Source of the DNA: Cubamyces lactineus
Lineage: Eukaryota; Basidiomycota; Agaricomycetes; Polyporales; Polyporaceae
DNA length: 64,000 bases
Direction: 5' to 3'
Assembly (NCBI GenBank): GCA_022376465.1
Contig: JACDTU010000004.1
Location: 1,922,001 to 1,986,000, forward strand
Below the pieces are notes generated by a model. The model saw only the letters and a list, made by a program, of their open reading frames with translations, was not told the origin of the DNA and did not search any database. A program made the position numbers and the translations under genes. Below are positions 35,636 to 46,634 of the stretch, piece after piece. Positions within the stretch are counted from its first letter, which is position 1. Each line of letters opens with the position of its first letter.

Positions 35636-36641
35636 GATATGATGCTTGAGGTAAAGCAGTATGTGTCGAGCGAGAGGTCCAAGCTGTGAGAGCGTTGACT
35701 GAGATACATCAGAGCAATGGACGGAGAATAGAATCATGGGCAATCCAGATAGACATGCGGATCCCGAGTCGAAGGCCAGAGGGTCATCGTACAAGTCAAG
35801 AAGGGACTTGGGATCTCAAAGATGTCAGGGATGAGTGACACTAACCAGACGTAGCTGACTCCAGGACAAGACCCGATGTCGTATCCGTTCGACCGCGAGC
35901 AGAATCTGAGCTTTGATAAGAGAGTAGGCTTCAGGCGATCAACCCAAGAGTGATAGCAAGAGTGTCTCTGAATGTCAGGCTTTTGAAGGGATAACAGAAA
36001 GTCGAGACGATAGAAGGCCTTCGTTCGATACGCCGAGAGACGATGGGCGAGAGTCGGAGGATAGCCAGCGCCCACTGGCGTAAGATCCCCCAATTGCGCG
36101 AGGCGCTTCAAGTCCGAGTTGCAAATTACTTGGAAACCCCATGCCTAAAGGCGATGCAAGGTGCTGTCTGAGCAGGGCTCGTTTGCTCCGCACCCGTACG
36201 CTGTTCTAGGTTCGCTGGAGGCGCTATGACTGGCATTGTACCACGTCAAACCCATTGGGAGGAGAAAGCAGGATGCAGACGTTCTGAGTCCCGCAACAAG
36301 CGCTCAATATCCGATGCTCACGCCACGTGCCACTGCCTCAGAGGGTAGACGCCGACTGCCTGTTTGTTGTAGACTCGTAACGTAGTCGGTTCTGATACAT
36401 CTATTCTCTGTTCACCATACTTCTTTGCTCGGGCAAGAGTACGACGCACACTCGTACGTACTCATGTTAATATTAATTGTGCCCAGGTATACCTCGGTAT
36501 ATTTGGCCTCACCAAGTACTCTCAACTGATACAACCTGAACACAAGCCGACTAATGCGTCCGAACCAACCAGCTCGGGTCCTATGCACGCTGCAAATGTC
36601 CCAAAACAAAAGAAAATGGGCGACGGTGCGCATTCCAGCAA
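35636..36641. other. Stretch upstream of family member C
   Basis: A minus-strand frame at 35734-36111 (containing FYRLDFLLSLQKPDIQRH and a possible donor after CPGVSYVW) may be an upstream exon of member C or accidental. I could not join it with confidence. The remainder to 36641 shows nothing. Confidence 0.35.
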
Positions 36642-37757
36642 TCAGAGCCCTCCACGGTTCCCCTTCTTCGTCTTGTGAGTCTGATTCTGAGCCGACCGCG
36701 GCGGACTCATGCTGGCCGTGCCACCATTGCTCGTCTGCTCTGTGGGCCTCCCATTAGACAACACTTTCTTGAGATTTGAGAATAGGGAGCGGCTGCTGCT
36801 AGGCGCAGTCGGAGGCCGGCCCTCTATGCTCGGGTGGAGTGGTGCTGCATGACCAAATGCAGCAGTCTGAGGTGCGTGCTGATTCTGAGGCGGCGGGGTG
36901 GTGGTGGTAACGGCCAAGCCCGAAGTGGGGTGACTCGTCTGGACCACAGATGGTTTGAATGCTGAGCCCTGGTCATCCCATTTTAGTGAAAGCTCAATAT
37001 CGTTCTGGGGAATTGTCACTTACAGGCTGACTCGCCGGAACTGGGATCTGGCTAGCAGAAGCGGAGACTCCGCCTTGCGCTTGGGCACGAGAAGGAGACG
37101 GGGCTCCAGGCACGTTCTGCGTCTGAAGACGCTGGGTGCCGGTGAGGGACACGGGCTGAGCGTACTGAGCTGGACTTCCGACACCAGGCTTAGTCTTGAT
37201 CCTCGTGCCTTGAGATTCCAAGCCTCTTGGAATGTACATGTCGTCCTCGTCCTCATCATCCGAATCCTCACAATCAGACGGGGGCGCCAGGGGTGCTCGT
37301 ACATCGCTCCTATAAATCGACAACTGTGGTGAGTACAGCGAAACGTGGGAGCGCATGGAAGTGCTAACTGGACTAGCAACACTCTCTGCAGGCTGTCCTC
37401 GCTATAGCCCTCTTCGACGCAATTCACCACTGTGGTGAGAGCGCTTTTGGACTTGATACCTGCATCAGACGAGGATCGAGACACATCTACGACCTCGATG
37501 CTGGCCATTGGCAATCAAGATCACACACACTAGGAGGAGGTGTGTAGTGATGCTAACCTCGGCACCTCCTCGCACACGTCCAAGTGCATTCCTATGTCAC
37601 GGGTGACCTCGGCGACAAGAGCGGTGATGACATCGACTTGATCGAGGCTGGCCTTTCTGGCGGATCCGTCGAGAGCGGGGATGGGTCCGTTGCGAGGAAG
37701 TTCGTCCGCATGCTGCCCATTGGGGGCCGTAATGGAGATGACGGTTGGATGGCCCAT
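36642..37757 (-). CDS. IPRG-family acidic protein D
   Basis: Not a known family. Four exons, 37558-37757, 37374-37500, 37024-37323 and 36642-36968, sum to 954 bases and 317 residues; stop TGA at 36642-36644. The N-terminus MGHPTVISITAPNGQHADEL leads to a helical-looking stretch (VDVITALVAEVTRDIGMHLD, TTVVNCVEEGYSEDSLQRVL). Next is DCEDSDDEDEDDMYIPRGLE, a basic SQGTRIKTKPG segment and a long Gln/Pro/Ser-rich tail with SSRSLFSNLKKVLSNGRP and the basic end THKTKKGNRGG. It is the longest and most structured member of the group, so it may be closest to the ancestral form. A TATA element lies 47 bases upstream. Exon 1 matches member A in length and phase. Charge layout suggests a nuclear protein; function unknown. 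Confidence 0.7.
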
Positions 37758-37803
37758 CGCGCCGAGGCTAGGTAGACACCGAATAGATCGCCGTTCAGCG
37801 TGA

Positions 37804-37814
37804 GTATATATAAG
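37804..37814 (-). promoter_or_regulatory. TATA box of IPRG-family member D
   Basis: On the minus strand the site reads CTTATATATAC, 47 bases before the ATG at 37757. Function is inferred from position and sequence. Confidence 0.4.
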
Positions 37815-39382
37815 TGAAGCATACCCCAATGTCTTCTGCTCTGACAGTATGATCGCATCTGTCGCGCTCGAGGAGAACGCCCATTACCGTGAGATCTATG
37901 GGACAGCCCGCGAGGCTGGACTTTCTACACATGCACCAGAAGCATACCACAGTGCCACTCAGGCTTGACAGGTAGCGGCAGGACTGACATTGAGATGGGA
38001 CGACACCTGACTTGCATCCTTCTCAAAATAGAACGATTCTCATATCATAGAGCTGCCACCAGTGTTCTGTCGATGTCACTGACCGGCGGCAAGGATGGTA
38101 GTGCGAGTGCTTCGCGACCAGTATATTCGTTCTCGAGCTCGCACGCATGAGTTCTGCGCGCAATCCACGTATTCGAGCATGGTGCTTGAACAATAGTGGA
38201 TTTGAGAGACACCACTCAGACGACGGCTCCCCGGGAACAACTCCTGGCACGTAATCGCAGTAGTACTGCTCTAGTAGCCATCAGAACACGAAGTCCGTCT
38301 GGATTTTTGTCGCCATGTTCATACATACGGCCCCGTGGATTGAATCATGTATGGTAGCCCCTTGCTGGACAACGTTTCGGATCCAAGGCAGTTGTCAGGA
38401 TGCAAAACGAAATGTGAAGCTTTAGTGCAGCCAAACGCAATCAACGTTCGACGACAGCAGTTTTGCGACAGAATGGGAGATTAGCATGCATTCATGAGAT
38501 AGGCAGTTGGAGGGTCAGACGGAGCTCGAGGAGAGACGTGCGAAGTCCGAGGACCGACAGCGAGCTGTGCCGGACGTGTAGGCGCCCAAATTCACGTTCC
38601 ACGGTCTTGCACCGGATTGCTTGCATGGCCCGGGTCTCCTGTGCCCCTTCACAAGACTCCTCCCGTTCATACCGACCACATTGCCCTATGCCCTATATAC
38701 TAGGGTTCTGTCAGATACAATTTACAGGCGCCGCAATGAACCCGTGCGGCGTGATCGTCAGAAGTTCGACGCCGGACCACAGCAAATGCAAAGAACGTAT
38801 CGCCTCGCCCTTATATGGCGGGCTATGCAGCAGCACCGTATAGCAGTCTCATCGGGACTACCGTGGCTCCGTGCGTCACTAGTGCAGGAGATACAGCGTC
38901 TAGATGTCTTTCTCAAGGTGTGTCGCGTAGCTTCAATAGCCAGCCTTCAGCAGTTAACAACCTTTTTATAGCCTGAGCGATGCCGCATTGACTTCTGGAC
39001 ATCTTCGTCTGACCATCTCAGGCTTCGCCGCTCAGCGTCCTAGGAAACTGATCTGACACATGATGCTGTTGCCAACTTGCGCAGTTTTGTTGGTTCATTC
39101 TTTTCCCGAGGCGCACTGACAACATTAGTGCAGCCGAGGAGGAAAAGCTGGCATTCATCGCCTTTGTTCTTCCCATTTGAGGAAGCTGCAACTCCGCACA
39201 TCCACTGACTCACGGGCTCCTTGTAGGTATCACTAGGGCCGGTGTCGGAGTGCCCATCCTATTATCGTATAAATCGATCTCACGAAGGAGGCAATATGCT
39301 AGGGCCTGTATCCGGACCTTGCGCGCAGGATAACTTGCGTGCGGGCTGTTCGCCGCTCGCCTCTGATGGCGAGCAGATAACA

Positions 39383-39389
39383 TATAAAG
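39383..39389 (+). promoter_or_regulatory. TATA box of the WW/membrane-protein gene
   Basis: TATAAAG is 69 bases before the ATG at 39458 and supports a start at or after that codon. Confidence 0.4.
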
Positions 39390-39457
39390 TGAGCCAGGTA
39401 TGCATGATGCACGGGTGCCCTCCTCTGCCAGTACCTCGTTAACGCTTCATTCCGAAT

Positions 39458-41534
39458 ATGCCTGTGCTTCCTGGCGATTTCACGGCTTCACAGTGTCACG
39501 TTGGTCCCTTGGGTGGCCCAAATGCATGTTGGGACTTGGTCTGCGTTGGCGAGAAACACCTCGAACACCCGGAGCCCACACCGAGAATCGTCCCCATGAC
39601 GCCGTCTCAGAATGACCGCTACGAGAGATCGATGCTGTATGCTCCCAGTGGCCCCGTTATGGCACAGACATTTGACTTGAACTTCATCGTCCAGGGTGAC
39701 TCCGCAATATTTGACTGTGGGAAGAGGCGTGTTCTCTCCAGCGCCCATTGCACGGTGCGTCTAGGCAATACGCTGCATGCGTGCCACTAAGTGTTTACGA
39801 TACCCGATCAGATGGATAACATCCGCAGGCTGGACAAAAGAGATCAATCCCGAAGGCTCCCCATACTTCGTGAACAAGGAGCACCACGTCGTGACCGACA
39901 CCCCCGTGGAAAACGAAACGAACTTGCAATTGTGGATCGAGCGCATTGCGGCGCAAGCCAACGAACTCGGCATGGACCTACCGGAGGACTATGAGATTTA
40001 CGTCAGCCCGGACGCAACAGGATATATCTGCCGATACTACTTCGTCGACCACGTGAATTGCAGCATATTTTGGCTTGAAGACATCGACCCGTGCAAGGAC
40101 GAACTCGATCTGTTCCCCGCTTGCTCTCAAGATCACCTGGGTACTTCACCATGTCACCGATGACTGCGAAGACGGGAACTCACCACCGTTCTCTCCGAAT
40201 AGGCTACCTGCTCCAAGAACAATACTGGAGACACTGCGAATTCTTCCCGCACCACTCAGTGCGAACTACCTTGAGACGCGAACTGAAGCAAGTGTTCAAT
40301 CAGGCCAGGACAGGTAGATCTATCCAGACAAGCTCGCTAGTACCATGAAGCTGATAGCCGTGACGTGCTAGATCTATTGACCTCGTCGTTTTCGACGTTC
40401 CCGTATGGCGTGGCTGACTGCGAGCAGTTCTTGAATATATTGGAAACCGACAGTACGTCGAGACATATCTGGCCCTTCCAGGGTGGCATCGATGATTCGA
40501 CTCGTTGCAGATGAGGATAACCAGTACAGCAACTGGACAGCCGGTGCGTTACTTGTCGAGAACCCGGGCCGCTGTACTGACCAATCGTACTGTACGAACA
40601 AACCGCACCCAGCTCGTCTTTGGGCGACAATCGGTGAGAGAAACCCTCCACAGAGACTGCTTCGCATCTGACAGTTGCCATCCACAGCTAGACACAGATA
40701 CAATACGTTCCACGGAGAAGACTATGCGAGAATCTCCAGGGACCAGAGAAGGTACGATAAGCCAGCTCCCCAACGCACCGGGGCGATGGAGATAGGCACT
40801 GTGCTCCTGTTCAACATGCCCGTGCGACGGGCGGAGGAGCTGAACCAGCTGTTCATCGACGATATCGCATTCGGCATGCACTGGCGAGACTTCGCGGCCG
40901 CGAGCTTGAAGGAGTGGCACGATGCTTCGTTATTGGTGCGTCGACGTCGCGATGGTGCCATATCCTACCCGAGATACCCTGTGCTGACCATTAGATCAGG
41001 CGATGGGATTGACGATGTACGTCACCGACTGAACGAGAGACCCAACCCCCGCGCGTACTGACACGCTGCCTTCGACAGTGCTAACGCGGTGTCCGCATTG
41101 CGGCCGGCAAACTTCATCTCAGCTTCCTTTGGTTCGATGTCTGCCATTCTTGCTTTGGGTGGACTCGCTGCCAGCGCCCTGCTCTCGCAGAGATACGCGG
41201 GAGCAGACAAGTTCAGCGCGGCAGCGGCGGTGCGTCAATTCCCTCTAGCCTGGCCGGTCACCTACCTGCTCACGTATTCCTGTCTCATCGTTAGGCTGAC
41301 CATCTTGCACTCCTCGAGCATCCGACTCTCGGGTACGGGCCCATCGCGATGATTTACTGCTTGCCCCGAGGCATGGTGTTCTGGTCGATGATCTTCCTCG
41401 GTGGACATCTTCTCAGCACGTTTGTGACCTTGCAGGGAATAATTGTCCAGCTGCCTGCTATGCTGACCGCCCTCGCGTTCCTGACCGCTATGCTCAAGAC
41501 AGACAGAATCCTCCGGAGCGGCCCCGGTGTTTGA
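39458..41534 (+). CDS. WW-domain/transmembrane protein of an expanded mushroom family
   Basis: I recognise a family of unknown function found in many copies in Agaricomycetes. Seen in order: the C-terminal part of a WW domain (GWTKEINPEGSPYFVNKE), NLQLWIERIAAQANELGMDL, EDYEIYVSPDATGYICRYYF, DHVNCSIFWLEDID, LLQEQYWRHCEFFPHHSVRT, RYNTFHGEDYARISRDQRR, then membrane segments NFISASFGSMSAILALGGL and MVFWSMIFLGGHLLSTFV and a third near QLPAMLTALAFLTAML. Splicing is consistent from GWTKE to TGA at 41532-41534 if the HGE exon starts at the acceptor before CTAGACACAG. The N-terminus is not settled: I could not find the LPP that normally precedes GWT, so the WW domain may be truncated or split by an unseen exon. 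Confidence 0.75.
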
Positions 41535-41874
41535 TGTCTATCCGCACCTATGCAACCCATCCAAACGCGATGTTCGCTTTCGCATATATCTCGTATCACT
41601 CGTGAGCTGAGGCTTCCTGTTTCGTAGAGTTCGATCTTGCATCGCTTCGCTCACTCGTCTCGTAATTTATATACGGCCGCCTTGTTTCGATGTATGTTGA
41701 TACTACTCTTGTTATTATGAACTGACGCGGGCTCGATACTCACCACTAGAGGAGGGAACCTCATGGAGCTTTCGTCGCATAAGCCCTCGCATAACCGTCG
41801 CAGCGCAGGTTATAAGATATAGTCAAGAACGGCCCCAGCAAAAGGATATATCATACAAGAACGGCAACAAATCA
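41535..41874. other. Convergent 3' region
   Basis: Between the stop codons of the WW gene and the isomerase gene. No gene seen. Confidence 0.5.
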
Positions 41875-42819
<945 letters not shown>

Positions 42820-42909
42820 GGCGCGAGAGAATCGGAGTCTGGACGGGGTTGGGGGTATTGTTCTAGGACGGATGGTGGAGGAAAAGAGCGAAGCCAGATA
42901 ACGGCTCAT

Positions 42910-43281
42910 GTAAAAGCGAACTCGAGCTGGGGTCGCAGTCACGGTGGTCCGACACGATTGCCATCTCGCCAAATCTTTAGCAGAGTCGCTCGTCCGCTCA
43001 TCCGACCGCTTTATTCGCTTACGTAATACTCGACCAACGGCGCTTCACCCGTCCTTGGCCAATCGCAGCGTTCTTGTCGCTTGAGACGGACAAGGCTCGA
43101 ACGTTCAGACAATTCGAAGCAAGTTTCTGGCTCTCATGCACATGGTACCATGCGCGAGGAGAGCACAATGTTCTCAGCGTTAACGAGCGCAACGTAACAG
43201 TACATCCCGGTTCACTCGGAGATATGTATCGCATCTCAGTCCGGGGCAGCATCGAATTGTAGCACGCTCATCGCGATCACT
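42910..43281. other. IDI1 promoter and REC8 3' region
   Basis: Both neighbours are on the minus strand. Nothing coding recognised. Confidence 0.5.
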
Positions 43282-46200
43282 TCACTCGAATCTTGAGCAT
43301 TCCGTACGGCTCCTTCTGACCAACGGCAACGAGGTCTTTTGTCGACAGGACTGATCGCGAGTAGTCAGATGAGTAGCACAACCTACCAAGAAGAGGGAGG
43401 ACAAACCTAAACAGTGGTAAAAAGCAGCAGCAGCGACACGCCTCGTGCTGGTAGCCTTCGGGACGACGTCGTCGAAGGGCACCTCGGACGTCGCGGATGG
43501 GTAAGCCCGCGCTTGCATCTTGACGTACCTATGAATATCCAGTAAGCGTGGAGGATCGGGGCCATCCGGCAGCGGACATACTCTAGGAAGTTGAATGAGT
43601 TGCGTTCGAGGGTCAGGACATTGGACTGCTGAGCCGGCTCCTCCTCGGGAACTATGGTTTATTGCTTGAAGTGAGTATGCAGGGCTATACAATTCATTTG
43701 AGTATACTCACTGTTGAATTGGAAGTCATCTCCACCGATCTGGGAGCTTCTCAACCCTACGGACGCCGGAGAGGGAGGTATGTTCCCAACCCCAGACAGC
43801 CGGAAGCTCTCACGTCTGCTTCCAACCGAGACACCCCTCTTGCTCACGGGCCGAAGAGCACTGAAAGCGTCGCTCCCATCGAAGTCATATGGTGCCCCAG
43901 CGACTGAGGAGCTCGGACCCGCATGATCCCATGGGAAGAAGGTGCTTCGCTGAGACGCGGATACGTCCTGGGTCGGCCTAACGTCAAAGTCGAAGTGGCT
44001 GCCAAGGGCGGAAGGCGGCCGCGAGCCACGACGTGCTTGACCAGGCTCCTGTAATTGGAGTGAACATCGATGATGTACCTCTTTCCAATCACGAACACTT
44101 ATACGTACCTCGGATGAGCGCATCCTGGACTCGAAATTGAAGTCTTCTCCAACTTGGGCTGCACCTCTGTTAGCGGCAATGCTTCATTTGGACGTCTATA
44201 CAACACTTACGAAGGTCTCCAAAGTTTCCTGCTCCAAGCCCGAACCCTGCATCTTGATCGACGTCCATCTGGAAGTCGTCAGCGTTCGGAAGAGACACTC
44301 GTTCTCCCACTCCTGCGATAGCATTGTCCGAGAGCCTGCGTCGCTTCCTTGGTGGCTCTCCTACAAAATCGATGTGGGCATTGGATAGGCGCGGGCTTTG
44401 GCTTGGCTCACCTTGAAGTTCCACGCGAAGTTCACCTGAACGAGCCTCGACCTGCAGCCGAAAGTTCTCCAGCCAGAAATCCACTAGCACTGGAGCTTCC
44501 ACTGTCAAGCCATATCTATCAGAGACGCACAAGGATGGGCAACGGATGAATGTTGCTCACCTCCTTTTGGCGCGCCATAAATCATCTCTTCGATCAGTTT
44601 GCTATTGTCCTTCTCAAGTTTCTTCTGCGCGAGTTCACGCTTGAGATGCTCTTGCTCTTGCACATAGTTCGCCCGAGCCATCTGAATAGGCGTTGAGTAT
44701 CGCTCCTCACACAAAAGTGTAATACCACACCTTCAACTCGTCGTCTGTCAGCTCCGTCCTAGCATCCAGGAGCAGCCTGACACGCTTTGGCTTCCGCTGA
44801 CCAGGTTTGCCATCTTGTAGACCTTGACCATCGGGGCTCAAAGGGGCGAGCGGCACGATTACCGAGCCTGAAGGCGGGAGGCTACCTATGCCACGCATCA
44901 GACAACGATTCGCATCATGCATGCGAGGTAGAAATCGATCCTTACCTCTACCAAGCATTCCGGGGGACGTTGCGGGTTCGGCAGGGTGTATGTCTACATC
45001 TTGCGCGTCGAAGCGGAAGTCTTCGCCCAGCCCAGCATTCATATTCATGTCGAATGCGCGGCCAACTTGGTCGGGATCAAAAGGGTTTGACCCGGCGCGC
45101 ACACTGCGATACGATGTGATCAGGAGGAAGTGAACGGATAAATTATACGTCGACGTCCATACCCTGGCTGTGTCTGAGGCGCAGATACTCCCCAGTCCTC
45201 TCCTAATTCTCGTGCAAGCTCGTCACCGATGTCAGCTCCGCCAGCGCCCTCGGGAAGCGCGAAAACGTTATCGTCGAAGCCAAAGCCGAAACCCGCGTCG
45301 AATTGTGAGGATGATAGGTCGACCCCGCCCCCTGGGGCGCTTCCCTGGAGCGACTCGCTGTGTGAACCTGTTAGCAGATGGCCGTGATGTTCTTCAAGCG
45401 TATGCAATGCGCGAGCATGCTCGACGATCGCAGAGGGTGGCGCGTCCTTTTGCTTCTGTTTGCCTTTGTTCTTCGCTCTCTTCGACTTTGGGTCATAGTC
45501 CTCGTCAGAGACATCGACATCTTCGAGTTGCACTACGGCAACGTCAGCCGAGTAGAGCACAATAGTTGGTGAGCCCTTACATTCTGCAGATGTCCCGTCC
45601 CATCCCTTGCTCGTCGTCAACCTGGGTGACATGATGGCTTGGAAGATAAGACCGTGCTCACCACGACGAAGACACTATCAAAGTCAATCCCGAAGGCCGC
45701 TCCAGGGTCAGCAGTCAGGGTGAGAGCCTCTGCGCTGTTCAGGGTCGGACAGTAAGACGGTGTTTCGGGAGAAGCCCTGGCGCTGCTCCTTACCGGAGAG
45801 TTGGCTGGCCCATCTGTAGCTGAGCAACATTCGCAGACATGGAGCTGAGGTCCTGCACGGCCTTCTTCAATGCATGAAAGCACGTAGATACGTCTGCGAA
45901 GAATATCTCTTGCTTGACTGACGCATATAGTTAGCCCTTAGCTCATTCGAAGGTGCGTATGCGCCATGTTTACCTTTGTAGACCCTTATGGTGACCGTGA
46001 TGTCAGCTATATGCCATGCCTAGTGAACTCTTCACAAGTGCGTGAAACATACCGAGCGACACCGATCATGAGATTACTAGACAGGCGCAGCGCAAGCGGC
46101 TCCGCTGGTTCTGCGATGAGGCCGCATAGCTGAGATATGTCGGCGGTCAAGACGGAGCGTTTGGGGAGCTTCCTGAAGGACGACTTGGGCCCAAGAGTCG

Positions 46201-46314
46201 CGGCGAGCCTGGGTAGGGACTGAAGCGGGTTGAGAAAGCTGCTGCCTATGGTACGCACCATAGAAGGCCATAACCACTGTCTCTGCGTTCCAACAAATCT
46301 GGTGAGAAGAACAT
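43282..46314 (-). CDS. REC8: Rec8/Rad21-family cohesin subunit (kleisin), REC8 type
   Basis: Kleisin that closes the cohesin ring and, in the REC8 type, holds sister chromatids in meiosis until separase cuts it. The N-terminal SMC3-binding domain is MFFSPDLLERRDSGYGLLWL, AATLGPKSSFRKLPKRSVLT and EPLALRLSSNLMIGVAR; the WLAAT form is nearer REC8 than mitotic RAD21. The C-terminal winged helix is FDDVVPKATSTRRVAAAAFY, HCLVLSTKDLVAVGQKEPYG and MLKIRVK. The middle is long and acidic, with a repeated (G/A)(E/D)DF-x-(F/M)(D/N/E) unit. Many introns of about 50 bases; the first splits GLLW/LAAT. ATG at 46312-46314, TGA at 43282-43284. Mid-gene exon joins were only partly checked. Confidence 0.88.
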
Positions 46315-46634
46315 GAGAAAGGCGATTTGAGTAGGTTGCACAGGACAGCGGAGAGAGAGCAAGCAGAGGATGATGAAAGTATCGAAGGGTACGGGCGGGA
46401 GGACACCTACGCATAGGGTCTGGTGTATGTCCCTACGACGCTAATAGCTGCATCGCAACGAATTGGATGCCAGCTTTCCAGACACGGGCGACTTGGCAGA
46501 AAGCAGATTGACGGATCATGACGCCGATACAGATATAATACATGTCAACACACGGTGCTCGGTTCTTCCCTGCAAGATGTTCGATAATCAGCCGCGCATA
46601 TAGCCACAAGTAGCTGGCGCATACTCACAATAGG
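46315..46634. other. REC8 promoter and 3' end of the GRAM gene
   Basis: Gap of 320 bases between same-strand genes. The minus-strand sequence just upstream of the REC8 ATG is C/T-rich. No other gene. Confidence 0.5.

Larger units (their letters stand above)
37758..39457. other. Gene-poor stretch, divergent from the WW gene
   Basis: About 1.7 kb without a recognisable gene. The frame at 38463-38843 plus is Cys/Arg/Ser-rich and has no supporting splice or domain signal. Confidence 0.45.

Noticed and set aside
30977..37757. HD1/HD2 homeodomain pair of an A mating-type locus
   Set aside because: The proteins are divergent, acidic and disordered, but no homeodomain helix (WFxNxR-type) is present and the flanks are not the usual MIP and beta-flanking genes.
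38463..38843. Cys-containing plus-strand frame as a small secreted protein
   Set aside because: No signal peptide, no promoter element at a sensible distance, and strong Arg/Ser bias typical of random frames.
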